Below are positions 6,925 to 16,229 of a DNA stretch of 64,000 nucleotides, in pieces. A model generated the notes under the pieces. That model ran no database searches. It was not told the DNA's origin and worked only from the letters and a program-made list of their open reading frames with translations. How positions within the stretch are numbered: position 1 is the stretch's first letter; each line of letters begins with the position of its first letter. Source of the stretch: Bermanella sp049115935 (GTDB lineage: Bacteria; Pseudomonadota; Gammaproteobacteria; Pseudomonadales; Oceanobacteraceae). The DNA lies in assembly GCA_049115935.1 (NCBI GenBank), contig JAGDZK010000020.1, forward strand, positions 1-64,000, in the 5' to 3' direction. The position numbers and the translations under genes are program-made.

Positions 6925-8095
6925 GGGGAATCCTAACATTTGATGGTGAGCTGGCTTTGCTGCGTTGGGTGTAAGCTAATTTGGGCACAAATGTTTCCCA
7001 CTCCTTACAACTCGGGCAGCGCCAATGGTGTTTATCGGCTTCAAAGCCGCATTGGCGACAAGCAAACTCGTCTGACGATTTCTGCAGTTGCAGCATGATG
7101 TGTTTAAGGCTTCGCATATAATCCAACGATAATGTGTCGCCTTTTTCAATTAGGTGATCTAGCAATAAACTAAAGCCTTCATACGTGGGCACTTGGGCAA
7201 TAAAATGGGTCAATTTTTCTATGGAGGCATCAAGACTTTCATATTTAGCTACATGTTCAGCATAACTATGCAGTGTAAGTGGCATTGGATGCTCTTGCCA
7301 TAATTGCTCTAGTAAACGCTCTAATTCATCTGGACGGTGTCGAGATTCAAACAGCGCCTGTAACTTAGGTAGCACCACATATAAAATACTGGGCTCGTAA
7401 CTTAACGCCTCTTTAATACTTGCTAGCATTTTATTCGGGAAACCTTCTATTTCGGCCATTTCTGCTTCTAGCAGCAACGCACGCACACAATGGCTATCTA
7501 GCTTTAGGGCTTGCTGTATGTAACGCTGAGCATCACGCCAATTTTTTTGTTTGATGGCTGCATCCGCCAGCTCGCAACAAGCGTAGGCAATGGCTTTATT
7601 GTTTTTTAAAAACTTAGCCTCACCCGCTAACGATAAAATGCTGCTCCAGTCTTGCTCTTCTTCATAAAGCGTCACTAGCTTAGCCAGTACTTTTGCTTTT
7701 AAGTGGTTATTACCTTTTAGCAGCTCAAGTAATAAGCGCTCAGCACGGTCTAACCAGCCTGCATTTAAATAATCCGATGCTAGTGCCAATTGAATTTCAG
7801 CGGATAGTTTTTTATCTAAATCTGGGCGTGCAAATAAGCTTTGGTGAATGGAGATCGCTTTGTCGATTTCACCACGACGACGATAAAACGTGCCGAGGTT
7901 TAATTGTAAATCCAGAGCTTCTTCACGCTCGGCCATATTCAAAATAGCCTGCATGGTTTCAGACTGTCGATCGCCAGCGAGCATGTCTAAGCTTGGGAAA
8001 GGTGTTTGCTTGTATTTTTTTCGCCCTTCATAGCGCCCTAGCAGCCAGCCAAGGGCCACTGCTAACACCAATACAAGAAGTAATTCTAGGTCCAT
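6914..8095 (-). CDS. lapB: Lipopolysaccharide assembly protein LapB (YciM)
   Basis: 393 residues. An N-terminal membrane anchor (LELLLVLVLAVALGWLLG) is followed by TPR repeats over about residues 60-330 and a C-terminal rubredoxin-like zinc/iron knuckle, CRQCGFEADKHHWRCPSC. LapB works with LapC and FtsH to control LpxC degradation, tuning LPS synthesis at the inner membrane. It directly follows lapA (5-base gap) and precedes pyrF, the classical arrangement. All four knuckle cysteines are present. Confidence 0.96.
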   Translation of the reverse strand: MDLELLLVLVLAVALGWLLGRYEGRKKYKQTPFPSLDMLAGDRQSETMQAILNMAEREEALDLQLNLGTFYRRRGEIDKAISIHQSLFARPDLDKKLSAEIQLALASDYLNAGWLDRAERLLLELLKGNNHLKAKVLAKLVTLYEEEQDWSSILSLAGEAKFLKNNKAIAYACCELADAAIKQKNWRDAQRYIQQALKLDSHCVRALLLEAEMAEIEGFPNKMLASIKEALSYEPSILYVVLPKLQALFESRHRPDELERLLEQLWQEHPMPLTLHSYAEHVAKYESLDASIEKLTHFIAQVPTYEGFSLLLDHLIEKGDTLSLDYMRSLKHIMLQLQKSSDEFACRQCGFEADKHHWRCPSCKEWETFVPKLAYTQRSKASSPSNVRIPHAK

Positions 8096-8100
8096 AGTTG

Positions 8101-8382
8101 CTACTGTATTTGCTCAAGACGCTTGATTGATTGATCCAGTTGTTTTTGCAGCTTTTGGCTTTTACGGGTCACTCGCCATAACCACACACTGTTAATGAGC
8201 ATACCTAATAAGCAGCCAATCAGCAGACTCACGACCAAGAGTGTGCCCAGGGAAAAAGATGGGCTATGCCAAAAGAAGAGGTCTATTTCAACCAGCTGAG
8301 CATTTCGTAACGTTAGCGCCATACCACAACCAATAACAACCAGTGCAATTACAAAGCTAATAAACGTTTTAAACCAAGCCAT
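8101..8382 (-). CDS. lapA: LapA family inner-membrane protein
   Basis: 93 residues with two transmembrane segments (about 5-24 and 41-63) and a cytosolic basic coiled tail (TRKSQKLQKQLDQSIKRLEQ). The NAQLVEIDLFFW strand between the helices is typical of LapA/DUF1049. It is co-transcribed with lapB. LapA is thought to assist LPS assembly beside LapB. In many relatives ihfB lies upstream; here it is replaced by xni. Confidence 0.93.
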   Translation of the reverse strand: MAWFKTFISFVIALVVIGCGMALTLRNAQLVEIDLFFWHSPSFSLGTLLVVSLLIGCLLGMLINSVWLWRVTRKSQKLQKQLDQSIKRLEQIQ

Positions 8383-8445
8383 GGTGTCTATCCTAGATCA
8401 GTGATTAGGGGATTATCCCTGTTGCCAGTTTGGGTTGCAATCGCC

Positions 8446-9216
8446 CTATGCTGGCTTGCGGTATCTAAAGTCTTTTAAATTCAATTCTAACTGGCAATCG
8501 GTTTTCAACCTCACCAGTTTTCTGGCCATCAGTGCGATGCGGTAATCCTCTTGTAAAGTTCGCCCTACTTTGCCTTTGATGTGCTGGCTATTAATCAGTA
8601 TCGAATCCAGATCACCGTATTCATCTAATAATTGGCCTGCTGTTTTTGGCCCTATTCCCGAAACCCCAGGCACATGATTAGTGGTATCGCCCACTAAACT
8701 TAGAAAATCCACCAATTGATGAGGCTCTAGCCCTAGCTGCTGGCGCACATCATCTGGGTTTAAAAAACGCTTATCAAAGTGATGGTACAAACGGATATGT
8801 TCATTAGCGATTTGCATGAAACCTTTATCGGTGGAAACAATGGTCACTTGCCCACCTTTTAAACTGGTTTTAACCGCCAATGTGGCAATCACATCATCCG
8901 CTTCGAATTCGTCGTAAACCATACTGGCAATACCCAGTTTTTCAAAGCGGGTCATGTAACTTTCAAGGGCACCGGCCAATTCATCTGGCATGGGTTTGCG
9001 ATCCGCCTTGTAAGCTGGGAACAATTCATGACGCCAAGTTGGGCCTTTACCATCAAACACACAAGCCACGTGAGTAGCTGTTACTTTTTCTAAGTCTTTT
9101 AATATGGCGTTTTGGCTAAGCAGCAGTGTTTGCTCAATGGCTTCAGTGCCACCATAGGACTGAGCCGCATAAATACGACGTATTAAATTCATGGCATCAA
9201 TTAGCAGTAGGTTCAT
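8446..9216 (-). CDS. xni: Flap endonuclease Xni (exonuclease IX family)
   Basis: 256 residues, the size of the free 5'-nuclease domain. Motifs: LLIDAMNLIRR at the N-terminus, VFDGKGPTWRHELFPAYKADR, EADDVIATLA, IVSTDKGFMQ and an H3TH region GVSGIGPKTAGQLLDEYG. Family members cleave 5' flap structures. Xni lacks some of the metal ligands found in Pol I, so it is often called structure-specific. The start overlaps the stop of the upstream ABC transporter gene by 4 bases (ATGA), implying coupled translation. Confidence 0.93.
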   Translation of the reverse strand: MNLLLIDAMNLIRRIYAAQSYGGTEAIEQTLLLSQNAILKDLEKVTATHVACVFDGKGPTWRHELFPAYKADRKPMPDELAGALESYMTRFEKLGIASMVYDEFEADDVIATLAVKTSLKGGQVTIVSTDKGFMQIANEHIRLYHHFDKRFLNPDDVRQQLGLEPHQLVDFLSLVGDTTNHVPGVSGIGPKTAGQLLDEYGDLDSILINSQHIKGKVGRTLQEDYRIALMARKLVRLKTDCQLELNLKDFRYRKPA

Positions 9217-11003
9217 GCGTCATCCTTATGCTGTTGCATTTGCCACAACGCGGCGTAACGCCCGCTTTTAGCCATTAACGCCTTATGATCACCTTGCTCA
9301 ACGATTTTGCCGTTATCCAGCACTAAAATTCGATCCGCATTCACAATGGTTGATAACCGATGGGCCACCACCAAACTGCTTTTACCTTGTGACACTTCGT
9401 TTATGGCATCCAGTACCGCTTTTTCTGAGGCGCTATCTAACGAACTGGTGGCTTCATCAAACAACAAAATACTTGGCTGCTTTAAAATAGTGCGGGCAAT
9501 GGCCACACGCTGCTTTTCACCACCTGAGAGTTTCAAGCCGCGCTCGCCCACTTCGGTGTCATACCCTTTTGGCAGGCGAGATACAAAATCATCTAAATGG
9601 GCCATGGTTATGGCTTGTTTTACATCTTCATCACTGGCATCTGGTCGGCCGTATCGTACGTTTTCGAGCAGCGTGGAGTTAAACAACACCGTATCTTGGG
9701 GCACCACACCAATGGCCTGGCGCAAACTATATTGACTCACATCTTGCAGATTTTGACCGTCAATTAAAATTTCACCGCCGCTTACATCGTAAAACCGAAA
9801 CAGTAATTTACCCAGTGTGGACTTGCCCGCACCACTGCTACCCACTAATGCGACTTTTTCACCCGGTAAAATGGTAAAACTGACATCATCAATAATGGTG
9901 CGCTCATCATAAGAAAAACACACATTTTTAAATTCAATTAAACCTTCTCTGACCGTTAAGCTTTCGGCGCTCTCCTTATCTGACACCTTTGGCACCACTC
10001 TTAACAATGAAAACATTTTTTCAATGTTTGTCATGGAGCTTTTAATTTCGCGATACACAAAACCCAAAAAATTAAGCGGCATAAAAATTTGCATCATAAA
10101 CGCATTCACCAATACAAAATCACCAATGGTCATACGTCCATTACTCACTTCACTAGCGGCAAGCAGTAACATGGCCGTCATGGACGCCGAAATAATCAAG
10201 GCTTGACCGCCATTTAATAAAAACAGCGTTAATCGATTTTTACGTTTGGCTTTTTCCCAATGTTCAAGTTCAACATCATATAAACCTGACTCATATTTCT
10301 CATTGGTGAAATATTTAACGGTTTCAAAATTTAATAAGCTATCTACCGCACGTGAGCTAGAACGACTATCAGCCTGATTGGCTTCACGAATAAATTGGGT
10401 GCGCCAGTCTGTAGTTTTTTTAGAAAACCACACATACGAAACCACAGAAACAAACACAATCAAAGCAAATTCAAAACGATATTGTTGCCATAAAATACCC
10501 ATCACCAAAAACAGCTCTAAAAATGTAGGCACAATGTTAAACACCAAAAAGCGCATCAAAAAGCTAATGCCACTGGTACCGCGTTCAATATCACGAGATA
10601 ACCCGCCAGTGCGGCGAGATAAGTGAAAGGATAAATCTAACGCATGCAAATGCTTAAATACGGTTAAACCTATGCGGCGCATAGCACGCTCGGTGACCCG
10701 CCCAAACAGCGTATCGCGGATTTCCCCAAGCAACACATTACCCAAACGAATCAAGCCGTACGCTAAGATCAGCGCAATGGGCACAATCACCAAACTCGCT
10801 GCGCCATTCATTTGCGCATCTAAACCATCCACTACCTGCTTTAAAACAAAAGGCATCCCCACACTGGCTAATTTAGCCAGCACAAGACACATCAATGCTA
10901 AAAATACACGGCGCTTAAATTCTGTTAAATAAGGCCAAATCTGTTTAACAACCGACCAATCGATTGCCTTATCAGGGTCAAAATCTGAACCCATGGAGCG
11001 CAT
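9213..11003 (-). CDS. ATM1/HMT-type ABC exporter (fused membrane and ATPase)
   Basis: 596 residues. Six predicted membrane helices over about residues 30-320 contain the family-typical SFHLSRRTGGLSRDIERGT loop and the NFETVKYFTNE sequence characteristic of ATM1-like exporters. An ABC domain follows, with Walker A GSSGAGKST, a Q-loop, signature LSGGEKQRVAIAR, Walker B ILLFDEATSSLD and a switch His in AHRLSTI. Bacterial ATM1 homologues export glutathione-linked metals or polysulfides. The substrate here is not proven. It is transcribed with xni. Confidence 0.9.
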   Translation of the reverse strand: MRSMGSDFDPDKAIDWSVVKQIWPYLTEFKRRVFLALMCLVLAKLASVGMPFVLKQVVDGLDAQMNGAASLVIVPIALILAYGLIRLGNVLLGEIRDTLFGRVTERAMRRIGLTVFKHLHALDLSFHLSRRTGGLSRDIERGTSGISFLMRFLVFNIVPTFLELFLVMGILWQQYRFEFALIVFVSVVSYVWFSKKTTDWRTQFIREANQADSRSSSRAVDSLLNFETVKYFTNEKYESGLYDVELEHWEKAKRKNRLTLFLLNGGQALIISASMTAMLLLAASEVSNGRMTIGDFVLVNAFMMQIFMPLNFLGFVYREIKSSMTNIEKMFSLLRVVPKVSDKESAESLTVREGLIEFKNVCFSYDERTIIDDVSFTILPGEKVALVGSSGAGKSTLGKLLFRFYDVSGGEILIDGQNLQDVSQYSLRQAIGVVPQDTVLFNSTLLENVRYGRPDASDEDVKQAITMAHLDDFVSRLPKGYDTEVGERGLKLSGGEKQRVAIARTILKQPSILLFDEATSSLDSASEKAVLDAINEVSQGKSSLVVAHRLSTIVNADRILVLDNGKIVEQGDHKALMAKSGRYAALWQMQQHKDDA

Positions 11004-11155
11004 AAAATATCCTTAGCTTAAAAATCAACCACACAACTACCCATAAACACTTGGCAACCAGAATTTACCTATCGTAACAAACTCCAACAAAAATGAGACT
11101 TACCTCTCATTTTGATATCAGTATAGTGCGCTTCATCAAACCTATTGGTAAAAAC

Positions 11156-11989
11156 ATGAAACCTAATCAACTGATCATACCGCCTAAGCCAGGCATCTTA
11201 CTTGAGATACAAGCGTTAATGCAGCAACAAGATGTTGAATTATTTAAAATTACACGCTTAATCAAACAAGATGTGGCACTTTACGCGGTTTTGCTTTCCA
11301 GCGTAAACAGCCCATGGTTGGGTTTACGCCAAGAAGTTAAGTCTGTTGAAACCGCCATTTCACTTATGGGTTTAGAGCGTGTATTGAGTTTATTGCAAGC
11401 GGTTATCATACGCTCTTGTTTCAAAGGAGCACCATTATTAGATAGCTTTTGGGATACGGCATCAGATGTTGCCGGTATTTGCCAAACACTTGCTACGAAA
11501 TATACCAATGCCAAAGCAGATGATGCTTATAGTGTGGGCATGCTTCACAACGCAGGTGTGGCCGTCATGCTAACCAACTTTGAAGACTATAATCAGTTTC
11601 TTAACACCCACAATCGCAAGCCAGCGAACGAGCTTTGTGTATACGAACGTCAAACCTTTAACACCGACCATTACTTACAAGGGGCTTTGTTAGCCAAGGC
11701 TTGGTACATGGGTAATAACATTTCACTAACCGTTCGCTATCAGCCCATTGCCCAAAGCGTATTAGACGGTTCAAAAGAAATGCCTGCAGATATCTGCCAG
11801 TTACTCGCTGTACTAACCCTTGCAAAAGATATTAGCGGCGAATACCAGCACTATTGGAAAGTAGAAGAAAATAAATTTAACACTCAATGCATTAAAGCAG
11901 CCCTTGAATATTTACACATTAGTGAAGATGAATACCAAGATTTAAAAGAAGATGCCATTAACGACCTAATGGAAAACCAAGTGGCTTAA
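11156..11989 (+). CDS. HDOD domain protein
   Basis: 277 residues. Nearly the whole chain is one HDOD domain: IPPKPGILLEIQALM, ITRLIKQDVALYAVLLSSVNSP, then VETAISLMGLERVLSLL. HDOD proteins are HD-like folds lacking the metal-binding pair and act as signalling scaffolds, often with chemotaxis, biofilm or cyclic-di-GMP systems. An earlier in-frame ATG at 11093 has no ribosome binding site, so I prefer MKPNQLIIPP, although its own GGT box is weak. Convergent with dinB, stops 12 bases apart, no clear terminator. Confidence 0.85.
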   Translation: MKPNQLIIPPKPGILLEIQALMQQQDVELFKITRLIKQDVALYAVLLSSVNSPWLGLRQEVKSVETAISLMGLERVLSLLQAVIIRSCFKGAPLLDSFWDTASDVAGICQTLATKYTNAKADDAYSVGMLHNAGVAVMLTNFEDYNQFLNTHNRKPANELCVYERQTFNTDHYLQGALLAKAWYMGNNISLTVRYQPIAQSVLDGSKEMPADICQLLAVLTLAKDISGEYQHYWKVEENKFNTQCIKAALEYLHISEDEYQDLKEDAINDLMENQVA

Positions 11990-12000
11990 ATAAGGCTTAG

Positions 12001-13032
12001 TTAAAATAATGCAAGCTGAGCACTGGGTTGTAATAACTTAGCACCTAAGCCTAACAAACGGATCGCTTGGTTATCACGTTTACTGGCTTCCAGAATTAAA
12101 TCAAGATACTCATCAAAACTGGCGTGTGAGCTTTGTTTAGCCAGTGTTGTGACATGAAAGTCTGAAAATTTTACTTTTACAAACGGGGCAAGTTGGTCAA
12201 GTTTTAAGTTTGCCCCTTCTACCCTTTCTAAAAATTTTGGCCACATGGCCGTCAGCGCTTCGTGTATTTGAGATTCACGGTATAAATCCTCTGCAAACGT
12301 GCGCTCAATACTAATGGATTTACGTTGCCGACCTTGGCTAAGCTCTCGGTTATCTAGCCCTTTTGAGCGCTCAATTAATAACTGCCCAAAGCGACCAAAG
12401 CGCTTCAATAAGGTTTCATCAGGTACTTCACGTACATGGCCACAGGTGTAAATCCCCATCTCATGCAACTTTGCTGCACTCTTTGGCCCAACACCTGGAA
12501 TTTTTTTCACCTCAAGACGCGCTACAAACTCATCCACCTCACTTGGTAATACCGCAAATTGACCGTTAGGTTTGCGCCAGTCACTGGCTACCTTGGCTAA
12601 GAATTTATTAGGCGCAATGCCTACCGAGACCGTTATGCCTAATTCAACTTCGATTTGCTGGCGTATTTGCTGAGCAACCACTTGACCATTGCTGGTTGGG
12701 GCAATTTCTAAATAGGCCTCATCAACTGAAACGGCTTCAAACTGCAATGCATACTGCTTAAGAATATCCATCACCTGATGAGAAACATCACGGTACTTTT
12801 GCATATTCCCAGGTACCAATACTAAATCTGGACACAGTTTTTTAGCTTGCGCGCTGGCCATAGCCGAGCGTACACCGTATTGACGCGCAATATAGTTACA
12901 AGTTGAAATTACGCCCCGGCGGTCGCTTGCCCCCCCGATAGCTAAGGGCACATTGCGTAAATGAGGTTGGTCACGCATTTCAACCCCCGCAAAAAAGCAG
13001 TCACAATCAACATGGAGAACTTGCCTAATCAC
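12001..13032 (-). CDS. dinB: DNA polymerase IV (Y-family translesion polymerase)
   Basis: 343 residues, normal length. Palm-domain metal ligands are in LHVDCDCFFAGVE and AVSVDEAYLEI. The HhH segment KIPGVGPKSAAKLHEMGI and a C-terminal little-finger domain are present. The C-terminus SAQLALF resembles a sliding-clamp-binding peptide (QLxLF). It performs error-prone bypass of lesions. A LexA box immediately upstream (13048-13063) indicates SOS induction. Confidence 0.97.
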   Translation of the reverse strand: MIRQVLHVDCDCFFAGVEMRDQPHLRNVPLAIGGASDRRGVISTCNYIARQYGVRSAMASAQAKKLCPDLVLVPGNMQKYRDVSHQVMDILKQYALQFEAVSVDEAYLEIAPTSNGQVVAQQIRQQIEVELGITVSVGIAPNKFLAKVASDWRKPNGQFAVLPSEVDEFVARLEVKKIPGVGPKSAAKLHEMGIYTCGHVREVPDETLLKRFGRFGQLLIERSKGLDNRELSQGRQRKSISIERTFAEDLYRESQIHEALTAMWPKFLERVEGANLKLDQLAPFVKVKFSDFHVTTLAKQSSHASFDEYLDLILEASKRDNQAIRLLGLGAKLLQPSAQLALF

Positions 13033-13047
13033 CCAATACTCACAACA

Positions 13048-13063
13048 CTGTTAATATATACAG
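13048..13063 (-). promoter_or_regulatory. LexA (SOS) box of dinB
   Basis: CTGTTAATATATACAG is a CTGT-N8-ACAG match 16 bases upstream of the dinB start codon. It shows the same spacing and half sites as the box before intI. Confidence 0.88.
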
Positions 13064-13171
13064 TGAATTATGGCGTCATCTATTAAAATATCAACATATC
13101 TTCTTTACAGTGCTTTCAATTACACACATCATCACGACAAAGGTTTGACTTAGACCTTTCCCTTTTAAAGC

Positions 13172-15265
13172 TTACCGCTGAGGATACACGGCACCAATGC
13201 TTTTTATCTCACTAGCTAAAACAGGTTTACTGTAAAAATAACCTTGAGCAATATCGCACTTATATTCTTTCAAAAAGTCAACTTGAGCCTTAGTTTCCAC
13301 CCCTTCAGCAACAACCCCTAACCCTAAATTATGAGCCAAATTAATAATCGCACAGGTAATAATATTACTATTATTATCTGTAAATAAATCTCGAACAAAC
13401 GACTGGTCAATTTTCAAAAAATTAATTGGTAATATTTTCAAGTAATTCAGCGAAGAATATCCCGTACCAAAGTCATCTATTGATATAGTAATGCCCATTT
13501 GGCTTAATATACGAAGTAACGGAATAGCCGCCTCTGGATCAGACATGAGCGTTGTCTCCGTTATCTCTACATCTAAATTTTTTGGATCTATACCTGTTTT
13601 CTTTAGAATATTATCTAATTTCAGCAAGAAATTAGCATCATTCAATTGCTTTGTTGATAAATTAACAGAAATACAGAATTCATTTTCAATTACACCCTGA
13701 GCTTGCCACGCCTTAAATTGCTCACAAGATTTCTTTAAAACCCAAATCCCTATGTCATTTATAAGACCATTATCTTCAGCAATAGGTATAAAATTATCAG
13801 GAGAAATATGACCTAGCACCTTAGAGTTCCACCTCACAAGTGATTCAACACCCACTATTTTTTCTGATAAAAAATCAATTTTAGGCTGGTAGTTCAAATA
13901 AAACTCCCCATTCTCTAGAGCCAGCTTTAAATTTGATTCGATTTTTGTACGCATTGTTGTTTTTTGTTTTAAGTTTTTATCATAAAACTGGAAGTTATTC
14001 CGACCACTCTCTTTTGCGTTATACATAGCAACATCCGCTGCACGAATGAAGTCATTAACACCCCCGGGCACTTCAGAGAATATAGCCGCGCCAATACTCA
14101 CCGTGCATTTAATCTTTTTTTCATTAATCTCATATGGCTCACTCAAAATAGAAACTAATTTCGACAGCAATTTAGATAATTTTTTCTTATCAAGATCACC
14201 TTCCAATATAACTGTAAATTCATCTCCACTTAAGCGCACTACAGTATCTGTTTCACGTGTAGCCGCATCGAGTCTTTTTGAAAAAAGTGTCAACAGCATA
14301 TCACCGGCCATATGCCCAAGCGAATCATTGACCTCTTTAAATCGATCAATATCAATAAACAATAAAGCCACCTGATGATTAAAGCGCTTAGCTTTCGCTA
14401 TTGCAGAAGGCAACAAACGATAAAACATACGCCGATTAGCCAAACCTGTTAATGAATCTCTTTCTGCCATATCAACAAGCTGTTCTTCTGCTTTTAATTT
14501 AGCGCTAATATCATCAAAAACTAAAACAAACCCTTCCAAGGCTTTATTCGAATCTCGCATTGCTGTTATCGTACACTCAACAGGAAACTGTTTATTTAAT
14601 CGATTGCAAAACCGTAGATTTTTTTTTGCGCAATCATTTTCTTGTATACAGGCTTTATAAAGATCTCCGTCTTCCCAATCTTTTTTATTGTAATCTAAAA
14701 TAAAATTGGAAAATTCAAGCCCTTTAAGCCTTTCTTTATCAAGCGCTAAGAAACTTGAAGCAGCAGGATTACTAAATATTATTTTTCCTTGAACATCAAC
14801 TCCTAATACACCTTCACTAACAGAATCCAGTATCAATTGATTTTTATTTGCCAAATTTAACAAGCAATCTTTTTGACGATCCAGCTCCATAAAAACAGAA
14901 ACCTTATAACGCAATATGTCTGGATCAAATGGTTTGAAAAGATAATCAACTGCTCCTAATTCATATCCTTGCCTGACATATTGGTCATCCTTACTTATAG
15001 CGGTTAAAAAAATAATAGGAAGTGACTGCGTCTTTTCATTGCATCTAATTAACTCTGCCGTCTCAAATCCATTCATTTCAGGCATCTGAACATCCAACAG
15101 GACCACCGAGTATTCATTCCTAATAAGTTCTTTTAATGCTTCATTACCGCTTTCAACACAAACAATATCACCATCTATTTTTTTTAATACATGACGCATG
15201 GCAACTAAATTTTCTTTAAGATCGTCGACGACTAAAACCTTAGGCTTTTCATTAAATCTAGTCAT
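13172..15265 (-). CDS. Response regulator with PAS, GGDEF and EAL domains
   Basis: 697 residues. REC domain (about 8-125; VLVVDDLKEN, phospho-Asp in VVLLDVQMPEMNGF), PAS (about 140-260), GGDEF (about 270-430) and EAL (about 440-690). The GGDEF loop is SGDEF with an intact RETD inhibitory site five residues before it. The EAL side keeps ESLVRW, the Asn of SVNLSTKQL, DVEITETT, IDDFGTGYSS and AEGVET. Both activities are therefore plausible, making or degrading cyclic-di-GMP under phosphorylation control. A GTG start 9 bases earlier is possible. Third gene of the kinase-cheR operon. Confidence 0.92.
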   Translation of the reverse strand: MTRFNEKPKVLVVDDLKENLVAMRHVLKKIDGDIVCVESGNEALKELIRNEYSVVLLDVQMPEMNGFETAELIRCNEKTQSLPIIFLTAISKDDQYVRQGYELGAVDYLFKPFDPDILRYKVSVFMELDRQKDCLLNLANKNQLILDSVSEGVLGVDVQGKIIFSNPAASSFLALDKERLKGLEFSNFILDYNKKDWEDGDLYKACIQENDCAKKNLRFCNRLNKQFPVECTITAMRDSNKALEGFVLVFDDISAKLKAEEQLVDMAERDSLTGLANRRMFYRLLPSAIAKAKRFNHQVALLFIDIDRFKEVNDSLGHMAGDMLLTLFSKRLDAATRETDTVVRLSGDEFTVILEGDLDKKKLSKLLSKLVSILSEPYEINEKKIKCTVSIGAAIFSEVPGGVNDFIRAADVAMYNAKESGRNNFQFYDKNLKQKTTMRTKIESNLKLALENGEFYLNYQPKIDFLSEKIVGVESLVRWNSKVLGHISPDNFIPIAEDNGLINDIGIWVLKKSCEQFKAWQAQGVIENEFCISVNLSTKQLNDANFLLKLDNILKKTGIDPKNLDVEITETTLMSDPEAAIPLLRILSQMGITISIDDFGTGYSSLNYLKILPINFLKIDQSFVRDLFTDNNSNIITCAIINLAHNLGLGVVAEGVETKAQVDFLKEYKCDIAQGYFYSKPVLASEIKSIGAVYPQR

Positions 15266-15326
15266 AATCAGCACTCATTCCATATGTGATTTTAATATGA
15301 ATCCCATAACATATATAATTAATACC

Positions 15327-16181
15327 TTACATTGAAATTTTCTTGAAAATAGTAAACTTTCTATCTACCTCTATAAAATCAACACTTAGATCATCTCTAA
15401 CGATCGACTCTTTTTCCCCTATGCAAAAATAACCACTCTTAGTTAAGCTTTCAAAGAACAATGAAACACAAGAGTCTTTTAAGTTTTTATTAAAATAAAT
15501 CATTACATTTCGACAAGATATAACTTGCATTTCAGAAAATACTCGATCATGAGACAGATTATGACTGGAGAACGTAATTTTATTCTTCAATCTATCTAGC
15601 ATTTCAAAATAATCACCATCAATTTTTAAATAATTTTCAAAATTATACTTACCACCCATTTTAGAATAATTATCTTTTGCCTGTGGTAACGCAGCCACTT
15701 TATATCGCCCTTTACTAGCAAAACTCAACGCTTCTTTGTTGATATCAGTCGCATAAATTGTCGCCTTATCTAGAAGATTAGATTCTTCAAGCAAAATAGC
15801 CCAACTAAAAGCCTCTTCACCCGTTGCACACCCTGCACACCACAAAGAAATAAACGGATAAGTCTTTAATCTAGGTATCACGCCCTCTATAAATCGACTA
15901 TAAAACTCAGGTTCTCTAAAAAATTCTGTTACTGTTATCGACAACGCAAACAATAGTTGATCCATTAACTCCTTTCTATAAAGAATCATAGGAATGAGTT
16001 CAGACAAGTATTTAACGTTCATTTTTGACTTGAAAACGTCAAGCCTTCTTACCAGCATGCTTTCTGAATACTGACTAAAGTCATACCCATAAGCCTGTTT
16101 AACAGCACTAAGGAATAATGCCCGCTCTATTTTCTCTTTAGATTCTATATTTGCTCTACTATAAAACTCGAACTGATTCAT
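15327..16181 (-). CDS. CheR-type protein-glutamate methyltransferase
   Basis: 284 residues. The N-terminal helical domain and the SAM-binding domain have LWCAGCATGEEAFSWAILLEE (SAM loop), YATDINKEALSFA and ISCRNVMIYFNKNLK. No TPR or CheB domain is attached. CheR enzymes methylate receptor glutamates; standalone copies next to a hybrid kinase often act on sensor proteins, and the upstream kinase is the obvious partner. It follows the kinase by 48 bases and precedes the REC-GGDEF-EAL gene by 61. Function as a methylase is well supported, the substrate is inferred. Confidence 0.92.
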   Translation of the reverse strand: MNQFEFYSRANIESKEKIERALFLSAVKQAYGYDFSQYSESMLVRRLDVFKSKMNVKYLSELIPMILYRKELMDQLLFALSITVTEFFREPEFYSRFIEGVIPRLKTYPFISLWCAGCATGEEAFSWAILLEESNLLDKATIYATDINKEALSFASKGRYKVAALPQAKDNYSKMGGKYNFENYLKIDGDYFEMLDRLKNKITFSSHNLSHDRVFSEMQVISCRNVMIYFNKNLKDSCVSLFFESLTKSGYFCIGEKESIVRDDLSVDFIEVDRKFTIFKKISM

Positions 16182-16229
16182 AAAACTCTCTATACAAGCT
16201 ATAAACTCAGCAACTCCAAACTCAAACCA

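Noticed and set aside
9307..9735. Plus-strand frame opposite the ABC exporter
   Set aside because: Mirror frame of a well-supported gene, with no domain.
13139..13159. Terminator of the GGDEF-EAL operon
   Set aside because: The AAAGGT/ACCTTT stem is short and lacks a T-run on the minus strand.
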